From Lamellibrachia columna (lineage: Eukaryota; Annelida; Polychaeta; Sabellida; Siboglinidae): a stretch of 64,000 nucleotides of DNA. Location of the stretch: assembly GCA_963662155.1 (NCBI GenBank), contig OY759263.1, positions 31,908,266 through 31,972,265 on the forward strand. Direction: 5' to 3'. The notes below the pieces were generated by a model, which worked only from the letters and a program-made list of their open reading frames with translations, made no database searches and had not been told where the DNA came from. The number at the start of each line of letters is the position of its first letter. The stretch's first letter is position 1. This document shows positions 12,060-22,789 of the stretch, piece by piece. Made by a program: the position numbers and the translations under genes.

Positions 12060-14160
12060 GCGCACATTAATCGCCACATATACCGTTTCAATGCTGCTGA
12101 CTTAATTGAACCGAAAGGTGTAGTTTTGCAGGCGAGTTATTTTAATGATCTTCGCTTGCGCCATTGCGGTGTCGCCGCCAATATCAGATCGATGACAAAC
12201 AAACGAAGAACCGCGGCAGTTGGTCTCGCACGCGCACCCCTTCTGGCCGACCGATGAAATCGCAACGGTATCACTCGCGCTGGTTAGTCGTGCCGTACAA
12301 ATCGCTTCTGACAGCTGACTAGAATACCCGCCGCTAGGGTTACAGTACGCTTGCAGTGCGCATGCGCGTTATTTCCGCAGCCGACGAAAGAACTTGGTAA
12401 ATACTGGCAGGACGTTTCACCGCTATAACACTTAGATAAATCACAACCCCCAAAAAACAGGATCTATATGGCTGTGCGCATTCTTCCTCGGACACTGTTA
12501 TTGCGAATTATATTTAGACAGACTCCGTTCAACTACTTGTAAATTAAAAATAAAAGTGAACTGGCGCTATAAAGAACATATTGGGAAACTTCCGATGTTC
12601 CTTATGTCCATGCAGCATGGTATACGTAAAACAGTGCAGGCCAGGACGGTGATTTCAAACGTTTAAACGTTTCCGTTTAAACGGGTTTTCCTGACATAGG
12701 GTGTCTCTGTAGCGAAAGGACGCCGTAGGTTTCTCGTGACATTCGTGGTAATAAGTTGAGACTAAAGAGTCAACAGCGGTTATAAAACCAGATGGCTCCG
12801 TGTTGCAGTGGTTGTGTTGTACTATAGTATATGGCCTATTCCTTCGACACACTAACTGTTTGTGGATAGTCAATGAAACCGTAGAACCCCCTGCGATCTG
12901 CACTGCGTTTCGTCTCCCGATGTCAATAAAATAAAAGTCGAGAGTAACAGTGTAGTAGAAACAACATCGGTCGACGTCTGGAGAAAGCAAAGCAGTCGTT
13001 TAAGAACCATGAGCGTGTATTATGTATATCAGGTTTCAGTATGTTTTTCTTAATTATGTCACATCAATCTTTCAGCGTACGTTCAGCCCGGTTCCATGAA
13101 ACGGATCTCTAAAGGGATTATATAGAGACGATGAAAACTCTTTATTGCAAACCACCCGCACTGTTTATCCAAATAATGACCTCTTGAGTGTGGAAATGTG
13201 ACATTGTGAAAATTTGCAAAGAACACATGTTTCAGTTTCCACCATTTTATATTGTTTTGTTAATTACAATATAATATGTGTCGGCCGACCGTCGGCCGAC
13301 CGATTTTTCAGATGCCAGATGTCCACAAAATGTTGCCAACTGTTGGTGGAGAACATACACGTAACGTCTACATTTGAGTTGTCAACCGAAAAGTAGCCGC
13401 CTACATGTTGGCAACTGAAGAATCGGCATGCGTGTGGCGGGCTTTAACGTTTCACTGTGTTGTGCACCAGTAACTCTATCTATCGCTGACACAGCAAACA
13501 CAAGAGCCGCATCGAATGCTCAACGGTACATCAAACGCTATGTAACGTCGGATGCTTTTCAAATTGTTATAGCTTTGGCTGGATTTCAGCTGCGGTTCAT
13601 ACGTCGATCTTCTCGTTTCCTCTCCCGTACGGCCGTCGTTACGGGGACGCGTGCGGCAGACTGCGAGACTCGGCCAGCGGACACCCTCGAGTCTGATGAT
13701 CGCGGCGACGGCAGCAGTCGGCGGGCGAGTGAACGGCGGCGCCACGGCCGACTAATTAACGCGGCGTGTCTCTTCTAATCACTTGCACGCACACTCGTTT
13801 CCACGTACGTCTGGGGGCTGATTACCCCGGGCAAAATGTGGGGGAGCCAAGGAACTGAAGGGGGTGTAAAGCAACCTAATTGGAATTTGGAAGTGTCGTT
13901 GGTAGCCAGTGGCTTGGAATTTGAAAATGCTGATGGTTGTATATCAACGCTGCTTTGTTACGGAAACAAAACATTATGCGACACGTTTTCGCGGTAATCT
14001 GGCATATCAATAACCTGCACAAATTCTTTCTAGAGCCCTTACTGCCACAGTTACACTTGTAAGAGGGACGAAAAATCCTCAATTCGATTGTCACATTTCA
14101 AATGCATTTTGCGAAATAGCAAACATACCTATAGTATCCACTGCAACATGCCAGCTTGTG
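12060..14160. other. Intergenic, no gene recognised
   Basis: Unique-looking DNA with CpG-rich parts at about 12150-12300 and 13590-13770. At 13280-13300 two copies of the perfect palindrome GTCGGCCGAC are separated by one base. Open frames near 12655-12990 and 13428-13778 resemble no family I know. Confidence 0.4.
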
Positions 14161-14169
14161 TGTGCAACC

Positions 14170-14525
14170 TTTGACTTTAGTTTTTTTTGTAAATCATCAG
14201 ACAAACAATTAAATCACTTAATGTTTGGTCAAACATTACTTGGAGTGAAAATGGAAACGACGAAAACTCACGATTTTCACCCTTGGTGAAATTTCATTAA
14301 CTTTGTGATGTGATCGGCGAACGGATGACGTCACGTCCGTTATCGGCAACAACCCGCAAAGTGTTTACCATTTTGGATATCCAGATTTTGAACCTTACCA
14401 GATCTAACGACTAAAATATTTTTTTCGAAGATTTGAATAAACGTACGCATTAAAAAATATTAAATCGACTGCGGATGTTACTAAACAATTCACACACTAC
14501 ATATTTGGACATCGACGATCCGGAT
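14170..14525. repeat. Dispersed repeat family B, copy 1
   Basis: Shares TTACC(A/C)GATCTAACGA(C/T)TAAA, a CGACTGC block and ACTACATATTTG with 40700-40960 in the same order. Related 5' sequence also appears at 41915-42045. Confidence 0.55.
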
Positions 14526-14756
14526 TCGCTGTAGGCTAAACCAGTTGAGGGTGCAGTTTTAGAACAAAGGCTGTACATTTCGACAAAAAAAACCGCAACC
14601 CAATACTTTAGTTACACAACAACACGACTATGTAAAGACGACGCGTCAACTTGGTGTGTCAGCTTAGATACTATATGCATGTTGCAACTAAAAAAGCGCA
14701 TGACCAAATGCCAGCATTGTCATTGTTGGCAATGAGTCAGGGATCTTTACTTGTAA

Positions 14757-14860
14757 TTGTTGATTTCGTCTACATGCCGTAATTATTGTAATTGTTGTAA
14801 TTGTTGTAATTGTTGTAATTGTTGTAATTGTTGATTTCGTCTACATGCCGTAATTACTAA
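14757..14860. repeat. 9 bp repeat (TTGTTGTAA) flanked by duplicated sequence
   Basis: About five copies of TTGTTGTAA between two copies of GATTTCGTCTACATGCCGTA (14764 and 14833). Looks like a duplication with slippage between its halves. Confidence 0.85.
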
Positions 14861-15279
14861 TCCGTCATAAATCACACACATTGCGAAATCAACGAATAAC
14901 TAGAAAAAACTGTATATAACTTAAAAATACTTAGAAGTATCGCTCAGACCCCGCGTGTTGATGTATCCTTAGTTTCTATCTCGTCTACTTTGGGACCAGC
15001 ATAATTATTGAATCGACTACTGTTCGACCAGAAGAGCAGCTTCGCCGCGTGATTAAAAGCAAAGTACAATGATTTTCATTTGATATGCTATACTAGCTGA
15101 GGGTTTCGATTAATTAAAATCCCAAAATTCTCTTAATTTTTGGTTCTCAAAATACATCTAAATTACCGATGTAACACTTCGTGTTTTCATCTGTGTTGCT
15201 CTACCACGTTTACCGTCATAACACGAGAATTTGACGGATCAATAAATCATCCGATGAAAAACATTATATTTCACCTTGA

Positions 15280-15445
15280 GATTGAAATATGTATTGGCTG
15301 GTCTTGATGTGCAGCAAAGCTTTATCTAAATATGTCGTAAAACTAACGTATTTTACTTCATCACCAAATCGTGTGTTTTCGAAAATATCAAGATGTTAAA
15401 AGTCATGATAGAAACACACTTTGCATGGATATTGTGTTTAGCCAA
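15280..15445. repeat. Dispersed repeat family C, copy 1
   Basis: Weakly matches 24655-24830: GTGTTTTCGAAnATAT, then nAACAC(A/G)nTTTGCA and GATATT in the same order. A CCAATGAAAATCGTTG block follows at 15485 and recurs at 21171. Confidence 0.45.
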
Positions 15446-15589
15446 ACAAGATGTCATAAATACTAATACATTCCGTATCATACAACCAATGAAAATCGTT
15501 GTACGTTCCCTTTCGTGTAAGGCTACATTTTGTTTTTTTTCCAATAGAAGCTAATGTTGAAAGTCAGTCGGGCAATTCCGCACGGCGCG

Positions 15590-15740
15590 CAAAAACAACG
15601 CTTCATGTTCAAAAAAACCTACACTTTGATGTTTGTCTTGTCAGCAATCTGCAGTTGCGTTTTTATCAAATCATGTACGTTTCGAGGAAGTCGACATGGA
15701 AGAAGATGCTTGTCATTCATCGTCTGTCAATGACACGTAT
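15590..15740. repeat. Possible dispersed repeat shared with 59135-59290
   Basis: TTTCGAGGAAGTCGACATGG then AAGAAGATGCT resembles TTTCGAGAAAATCAACATGG then AAGATATTCC near 59220. Short and weak. Confidence 0.3.
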
Positions 15741-16277
15741 ATATTTTGCTAACAATCAAATTAATTTAATCTTGTGCGCGCAGGTGTGTCGTAGTATGCA
15801 AATGTTCACATTTCCCTGTTCAAAAACTATGTTTTTAGGGAGAAAGAACGGTACCGTCTGAAAACCGCTGGCACTTTATTTATGCAACATTGGCTCGGAA
15901 GTAATACAATGATCTATCCCAATTTGAAGCGGCATGTTTCTACCGTAACATGACGTTCCCATGGCTGACGCCATCGATTGTGACACGACGACGTCTCGCG
16001 TGAAGTCACACGAGTAAACACGAGAGGTCAGACTGACGCTCGGGAGGCTAACACCGCCGTGTGAGGTCGCGTCATTTTGAATAGTCTTAATGGTCTGTGC
16101 ACGTAAGTGTCGCCAAAAACAACAGCGATTTGGTTACTCGCTTGCGGCGTTGGCGCAACATCGCATCGGCGACGTACGAGGGTAAACAAGTGACGCGGTT
16201 CTACGTAGCGTTGACGAATGCGTTGTTTCTTGCATTGCAGCATTTAAAGGAAGGAAAGGCGTGTCGGAAGCTGTTGA

Positions 16278-16468
16278 ATGTTTGGGTGGCCGAAGTATAA
16301 CATATACCCACCGAACATATTGGGGACCCGGCCACCCTAACCTCTCCGGTTCCGATGTCCATTTGATATAAATGTTGGGGTGGCCGAAGCGTAACATATA
16401 CCTACCAAACATATTGGGGACCCAGCCACCCTAGCCTCTCCGGTTCCGATGTTCATTTGATATAAATG
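16278..16468. repeat. Tandem duplication of a 97 bp unit with inner hairpin and tRNA-like boxes
   Basis: Two copies with about 93% match by eye. Each has GGGTGGCCGAAG near its start, reminiscent of a tRNA A box (Leu/Ser type), and CCGGTTCCGATGT about 60 bases later, reminiscent of a B box. GGGTGGCC and GGCCACCC within each unit can pair. It may be a tRNA-derived SINE head; no functional tRNA can be folded because the acceptor stem partner is misplaced. Confidence 0.5.
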
Positions 16469-16833
16469 TCTTTGTGAGTTATGTATTACTTGCCAATAGA
16501 TCAAATGTGTACCAATATTGAAATAGCTTAAACGTAGTCAATTCCGACATGAAGTACGTTCAAAACACTACCCCTCGAAAACACTACGGCGGGGTTTTCA
16601 GCGCACGTTCACAACACTGCTGTGGGCAAGTTGAAACAATGTTTTGAACGTAACCGTTGTGTTCTGGATTAATGTCATACAAGAAACAATAATACACATT
16701 ATACGCATGCTTCCAAATAATATAAAGAGATATCTGGAAAGGGTGTGGCGAGCAGCCGACAGTGGGAGAGAATGGCAGAAGATGGCGGAACAGATTATGT
16801 GATGTGCGCTCCCCCATCCCACCCACAAGTGAC

Positions 16834-16852
16834 CGGGGGGGGGGGGGGCAAC
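16834..16852. repeat. Poly(G) run
   Basis: An uninterrupted run of about 17-18 G, possibly quadruplex forming. Confidence 0.9.
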
Positions 16853-17039
16853 GTTCCAACGTTAATATATTAATTAAAATATATTAATTATCAATACGTC
16901 GTTCGAAACAATGACAAATGAAAGTGGTAAAATTATGGGTGAGTGTTTGGCGTAGGTGTAGTGTTTTGATCAAGTTGGTGCTTTACGTTCTACGTCGCTG
17001 TACATATAGGCCTGTAGTCTTGAGGCGGTGTCACTGACA

Positions 17040-17345
17040 GAGAGGCAGCAACATGGACAATTACAGGAGCACACAGGATGGACAGAGGAAAGACGAATGA
17101 CCCGGGGGAAGACATTGGGGCGAAGCTGAGCCTAACGGGAAGAACAGTCAGAAGCCGGATGATGTGGGCAGGTCCCTTGGTGCGTATGAAGCAGGATCGA
17201 CTACCAGAGGGAGCGGAGGAGGTGAATCAGGGAGGCCGCACGGAAAAGGGGCATATCACATTTAAGATGGGAAGACCGCAAGAATGTAAGAAAGGCGGAA
17301 GAGGATGACACGTGGTGTAGAGGAATATTGATATAGACAGGAGAA
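17040..17345 (+). mobile_element. Frameshifted non-LTR retrotransposon (LINE) ORF2 C-terminal fragment
   Basis: The plus-strand frame reads SRMMWAGPLVRMKQDRLP and AEEVNQGGR. After a frameshift near 17245 it continues RKRG, LRWEDRKNVRKAEEDD. This is the 'RLRWxGHVxRMxxDRLPKxAxE...GRPxxRWxD' pattern found downstream of the reverse transcriptase domain in many non-LTR retrotransposons. No RT core or 3' tail was recognised, so it is a dead 5'-truncated piece. A stop and non-matching sequence follow. Confidence 0.65.
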
Positions 17346-17487
17346 CAACCGCCAAAGCCGTAGTAGAAGCGTTAGTCGGCCTCGCCCCTATATATAAAAA
17401 CACCTTTGAGGAATAATATATTTATCGTATTTTGGGAAGGAAGTTCTGCAAAGTTTATCATTTATTATATGTCGGAATCGACGTCTT

Positions 17488-17992
17488 TACTTGTGAATGT
17501 ACCGTTCCCCCAACGGATACAATGCTTTGATACATACCTTTCTACTTGTGAATGTACCGTTCCCACAACGGATACAATGCTTTGATACATACCTTTCTAC
17601 GACGTGAATGTACCGTTCCCACAACGGATACAATGCTTTGATACATACCTTTCTACGACGTGAATGTACCGTTCCCACAACGGATACAATGCTTTGATAC
17701 ATACCTTTCTACGACGTGAATGTACCGTTCCCCCAACGGATACAATGCTTTGATACATACCTTTCTACTTGTGAATGTACCGTTCCCACAACGGATACAA
17801 TGCTTTGATACATACCTTTCTACTTGTGAATGTACCGTTCCCCCAACGGATACAATGCTTTGATACATACCTTTCTACTTGTGAATGTACCGTTCCCCCA
17901 ACGGATACAATGCTTTGATACATACCTTTCTACTTGTGAATGTACCGTTCCCACAACGGATACAATGCTTTGATACATACCTTTCTACGACG
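17488..17992. repeat. 55/56 bp tandem repeat, 9 copies
   Basis: Unit with GAATGTACCGTTCCCCCAAC and GGATACAATGCTTTGATACA. Two site types vary: TTG (55 bp) or GACG (56 bp) at the junction, and CCCCCAA or CCCACAA inside. The 56 bp copies are clustered in the third to fifth units. Confidence 0.95.
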
Positions 17993-17999
17993 TGTGTAC

Positions 18000-18925
18000 T
18001 CAGTTAATTGTAAACTACAAACTTGTAAACTAACGGTTCAGCAACGGGGACATAACGGGTGTTTTACGTCAAGGCATCCCACCGTCTATCCCCCTTGGAA
18101 GTGACCTCCCACAGCCTTCCCTGTCGGGAAGACCGGAGCCTCGAGCGAAATGATGCGTTTGTCAGCAGTCGGAGTCACGAGGCGTCGTTTGTTTGCGGTC
18201 GATGCCGCCTCCAGCGCCGCTGGTCGGCACCTGCAGCCGGCCGACGGCGGGTGTTGATGCGCCTCGCCTCGCCCCGCGTAATTTACCGTCATTAATCCCG
18301 ACGGAGACAGCGCCAGTAAACAGCGCCGAGGCCTCCATCGCTCAGTCATCGCCACCGTGAGCAAGTGGCGAGAGGACTGACCGGCCGAACGTAAACTACA
18401 GAATGCACCTGCTATGCCCGGCCCGTCTGTCGTGAGCCTTCGTAGGCGGGCGGGAGCTCATCACTTCCGCAAACCCGATGGTCGACTACGGCGCCAGAGC
18501 GTAACTAACGAGCTACGACGCCGCAGGAGCTTCATCAATTGTAGCGCTTCCTGGGCTCAGTGGAAAACATGTCCACCGATTTTCCTCAAACTTTCACAGC
18601 ACATTGAACTTAAATGAACTGATTTCGTGTGGGAAATTCGCAAAAACGACACAATGACACCCAGAACTGATACCCCTCAATTTCGACCCAGCCCGATGAC
18701 TGATTTTTAAATATTCGTTCGTTCTGCAGAATAGCCCGTGAGAGGGGGTCAGCCTCTGCTCACTGCCATCAAGTGAAAGTTTTGATGCAATAGTAGAGAA
18801 AACATTAACTTTGCTAACTTATCCGATGCAGAAGTGCTCGACAAATGTCACACATCACAAGCAGACCTTATATTCCTTGGGACTCGTTATGTATTGGCGG
18901 ACGGATCCTGCCTGCGGTAGGCTGC
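18000..18925. other. CpG-rich unique stretch, no gene recognised
   Basis: 18120-18550 is clearly GC- and CpG-rich with frames open on both strands, but none resembles a known protein. Could be regulatory DNA or a CpG island. Confidence 0.3.
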
Positions 18926-18928
18926 TGC

Positions 18929-19556
18929 GTTAAGGGCAGAGTCCCATACGGGGATGGGCCACTATCTTGCACAGGCTACCACCACGTTAAGGGCAGAGTC
19001 CCATGCGGGGATGGCCCACTATCTTGCACAGGCTACCACCACGTTAAGGGCAGAGTCCCATACGGGGATGGTCCACTATCTTGCACAGGCTACCACCACG
19101 TTAAGGGCAGAGTCCCATACGGGGATGGCCCACTGTCTAGCACAGGCTACCACCACGTTAAGGGCAGAGTCCCATACGGGGATGGCCCACTATCTTGCAC
19201 AGGCTACCACCACGTTAAGGGCAGAGTCCCATACGGGGATGGTCCACTATCTTGCACAGGCTACCACCACGTTAAGGGCAGAGTCCCATACGGGGATGGC
19301 CCACTATCTTGCACAGGCTACCATCACGTTAAGGGAAGAGTCCCATACGGGGATGGCCCACTGTCTAGCACAGGCTACCACCACGTTAAGGGCAGAGTCC
19401 CATACGGGGATGGCCCACTATCTTGCACAGGCTACCACCACGTTAAGGGCAGATTCCCATACGAGGATGGTCCACTGTCTAGCACTGTCTACCACCACGT
19501 TAAGGGCAGAGTCCCATACGAGGATGGCCCACTGTCTAGCACTGTCTACCGCCACG
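18929..19556. repeat. 57 bp tandem repeat, 11 copies
   Basis: Unit GTTAAGGGCAGAGTCCCATA followed by CGGGGATGGC, ccactatcttgcacaggc and taccaccac. 57 is a multiple of three, so a 19-residue cycle stays open for 295 codons. No signal, start context or splice evidence supports coding. The last two copies are more diverged (CGAGGATGG, GCACTGTCTACC). Confidence 0.95.
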
Positions 19557-19732
19557 TTTGTGTTGTCGGTGATCCGCACAAATTTGTCTTAGGCCTTTGG
19601 AAAAAAACGTTGCTTATATTTGAATACAATTTAAAGATACTATGTCTTTTCGTTTTGTATCGTAAACTCATGTTATGCAATATAAACTACATCTGCCCTA
19701 ACACATGGATAGCCCAAATGTCTTCTAATTAA

Positions 19733-20804
19733 TCACAATTGTTTAATATAATAATATAATTTGACCGTTACCTGTTTTTGAAATTAAACATATAACGATT
19801 GAATAATATAAAAACAAATGTGTGATTATCTAAAACACGTTTGTGGTAGAATATATAGAGTTGATACTTTATAGCATCAGCATAAAAATGAGCAGATTTT
19901 CGATTTTCTTTGCTAAAATATTATTTAGTAGGAATTTATATGTGAGCAGAAATATCAAACATGGTGTATTGGTCTTACACAAACGGGAAATTCCCTTAGA
20001 GATAGGAACTTTTTCTAACAAGCAAATAAGGTAAACCAAATTATTTATGTCCTACAGTTGTGAAACTAGCCATTTTCTAAAAGCACTTCTCCTTACCCAT
20101 TACGTTATCCATTACGTTATCCATTATGAAGCTGTCGTAAGATCTCCGAGTGTCGCGTGTTGTCTGCCGAACGCCACCAATGAAGACATTCGTTATACAT
20201 TAGTACCAACATTAAAGATGCAAAGTCTGATTAGTTTTATCATAAAGTCGTATTATATGTATAAACTATGACATTCGCGGGCTTCTTCACCGCCCAAATA
20301 CATTTCAATGAAACAAAATATGTTAATATAAATTAACCGTTATCTGTTTAATGTGTGAATGTTTCGCTTCGAATATTTTGTTTACGTTGCACACTTAGAG
20401 GGCAAGGTCGATATTCAAGAACAAATAATGGTGAAAATATGCTAAACAAGTGTTGCTATGGTTTACTCAAACACATGTTGACGGGCAAGGTGTTGGAATA
20501 GATAGTGTATGCTATATAGAATGATTCCACGATAAAAACAACTTTTTATCTTCAAAAATATACGGGAAATGTGAGAAGAAGCCGCGTGAGCAAATAAACA
20601 TAACATTTTATTACACACAATCATACAATTTCATCCGTAAAATAATTAGTGTTGTAATGACATCGGCTCTATAATGACGTCCATCGCGGGCATCTCAAAA
20701 ATATATAAATGGACGGAAACTAGAAAATATATAAACTTACGCAAACTTTAAAAAATATATCATGTATGTACACACCACACGCATGCGCACAAATGTAACC
20801 GCAT
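19733..20804. other. Intergenic, no gene recognised
   Basis: AT-rich DNA. The only structure seen is a small CATTACGTTATC duplication near 20099. Confidence 0.5.
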
Positions 20805-20850
20805 CTAATAAGTGTACATCTAATAAGTGTACATCTAATAAGTGTACAGC
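20805..20850. repeat. 15 bp tandem repeat, three copies
   Basis: Three copies of CTAATAAGTGTACAT. Confidence 0.85.
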
Positions 20851-20914
20851 CACTTAGGATGCGAAATAGTGACAAAAGCTGGAAGAGTCTTCGTCACACT
20901 TTAACTATAAAATT

Positions 20915-20975
20915 GCACTTTGCGCCCTCTAACACGTGGGAAAAAACGACATCATTTATGATTATTTAAAGGGGG
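20915..20975. repeat. Dispersed/duplicated repeat E, copy 1
   Basis: GCCCTCTAACACGTG and ACATCATTTATGATTATTTA recur at 21200-21272 in the same order and orientation, 280 bases apart. Confidence 0.7.
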
Positions 20976-21199
20976 GTGTATATTGATTTTCATTGGTGTA
21001 ATTTAACGTTTTTCATGGGATGATGTATTGACCCATCAAATTCCTTTTTTATGCAGTTTATAACGTTCGATATACTACAGAAAGTTTAACATTGTTAATT
21101 TATATGAAATTTTTTTTGACAAATGAGACAATCGGCGCATCTTATTCAACTATAGCTGCGCGTGTGAACCAATGAAAATCGTTGCACGTTCCATATAAA

Positions 21200-21272
21200 T
21201 ATAACATTGCACGCAATGCCCTCTAACACGTGAAACGTTATAAAATGACATCATTTATGATTATTTAATTAA
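21200..21272. repeat. Dispersed/duplicated repeat E, copy 2
   Basis: Partner of 20915-20975. It differs by a few bases and a small insertion (AACGTTATAA region). Confidence 0.7.
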
Positions 21273-22382
21273 AGCAAGTGCAACGCGGGGCGTCAACAAT
21301 CACTGGGACATGGGACGGTTAAACAATTATGTAATGTTGCTAATAGCGCGGGGTGTTTGGTGGCCCTGCTGCGCGGCGTGTCAACATTTGGCTGTCAAAA
21401 TAAATTCCGTAATGACCTGGCATATTGATTTGGCACTTGTGCGAATCTACAGATTTGGCGTTGTCTGTTGGCGCCAAACAAGACATGTCACGATGATCTT
21501 TACGCTGAAAGCATCGCGAATCTACGCTATCTATGCATTCAAGCACACACCAAATTAGTTACAAATGCGATTTGATACAACCATTTGATACCAGTCATGA
21601 GGAGCTAAGTAACAGTATGATATTTGCATAATTGTGGCATTCATTGATACACGCAAAATTTTATGAACATATGTTTTACAATTAACGGCAATTAAAGCAT
21701 AATAGAAAATGAAAACAAAATTATGAACGCAGTGATGATGAAATCCCATTCTCAACGTCCAGGACTTGTCATGGAGAAAAGAAATGTGAATTTCTTTAAA
21801 CACTCATTCGCACAATGCAATGACGTAACTATGGCGACCCTGCGGAACATTATTACATATAGCACAATTACTATCGCACACGGTTCTTGCACACTTACTA
21901 TCGCACACAGTTCTTTGGTACATTACGTCATAAATTAACTTAGGATTGCAGTAATCCTCGCGTAAACATCTAATGGTGTATATACATTAGATCCCTATAT
22001 GTATAGTTCATGTGCACAATTGCCAGATCCATTGTCAGATCCAGGTCCGTCAAGCTAACAAACACTGTCGCCACAAATATAAAGATGTCGGCCAACAGTA
22101 CGTGGGAAAGGTTGGTCTGGCAAATATATGCCGCCCTGGTAGTGCAATGTATATGAATATGTAAATATGGTTGCTAAGGCGATGCTTGACGGAGGTCACT
22201 CTCGCAATAAGGATTGTGACGTCATACTCTGGATCTGTCCATTTGTCCGACTGTCTGATTGACACTTCATTCTGTCGGACTACGACGATTCATATAAAAG
22301 ATGCAACTGGTCATTGCTGCTGTACGCAGACAACAGCGTCACTTCTGGTGAACTAAAACGTCTGTCGCCTTGTATCGACGGG
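21273..22382. other. 3' flank of GATA gene, possible 3' UTR
   Basis: Unique AT-rich DNA directly after the GATA stop in gene orientation. Part must be 3' UTR, but no AATAAA on the minus strand was found, so no end can be given. Confidence 0.4.
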
Positions 22383-22789
22383 TTAGCACGCACCGACAGC
22401 AACGGAACTCTGGATGATTCCGTCACCCATTGCATATGTCATAGCCTCGGAACTCCCCGGTTCGGTCTTTATATTGTTGTTGTTGTTGTTGTTGATACTG
22501 CTGTTGATGTTGGTGCAGCTGCTGTTCTGGAGTTGTGCCATTGAAAAGGAATATAACGCCGCTGATGACGTCAGCGCACTTCCGGTGCACGCGGCGTCGG
22601 GACTCGACTGTGACGTCGACAAACCATACACGTGACCGGAACTGCTCGGCTCACATGATCCATTTGTGCCGTCGAGGAGGGCCGTCTCGTAGGAAGACAC
22701 CATGGCGCCGTCCTTCACGATGGGACTGTGTCGCTGGTTGATGGGAGGCAGCAGTTTGTCTGTTGACGAAGGCGGTGAAGGTTTCGTGT
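22383..22789 (-). CDS. GATA4/5/6-like: GATA gene coding exon 5 (C-terminal region and stop)
   Basis: Last coding exon: acceptor TCCGTCGCAG|AC joins in phase to exon 4, completing Asp325, then 134 residues to a stop at 22383-22385. It is Ser/Pro/Thr-rich and lacks a recognised fold, as usual for the C-terminal activation region. Near the end are a seven-Asn run, encoded by a short AAC/AAT tract, and IKTEPGS, a KTEP-type motif seen in other GATA C-termini and a possible SUMO-acceptor context (inference). No AATAAA on the minus strand was seen in the first ~1 kb downstream, so the 3' UTR end is not assigned. Confidence 0.85.

Noticed and set aside
18845..19732. 295-codon frame with a 19-residue repeat
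   Set aside because: The 57 bp repeat is a multiple of three; another frame over the same DNA is open for 212 codons.
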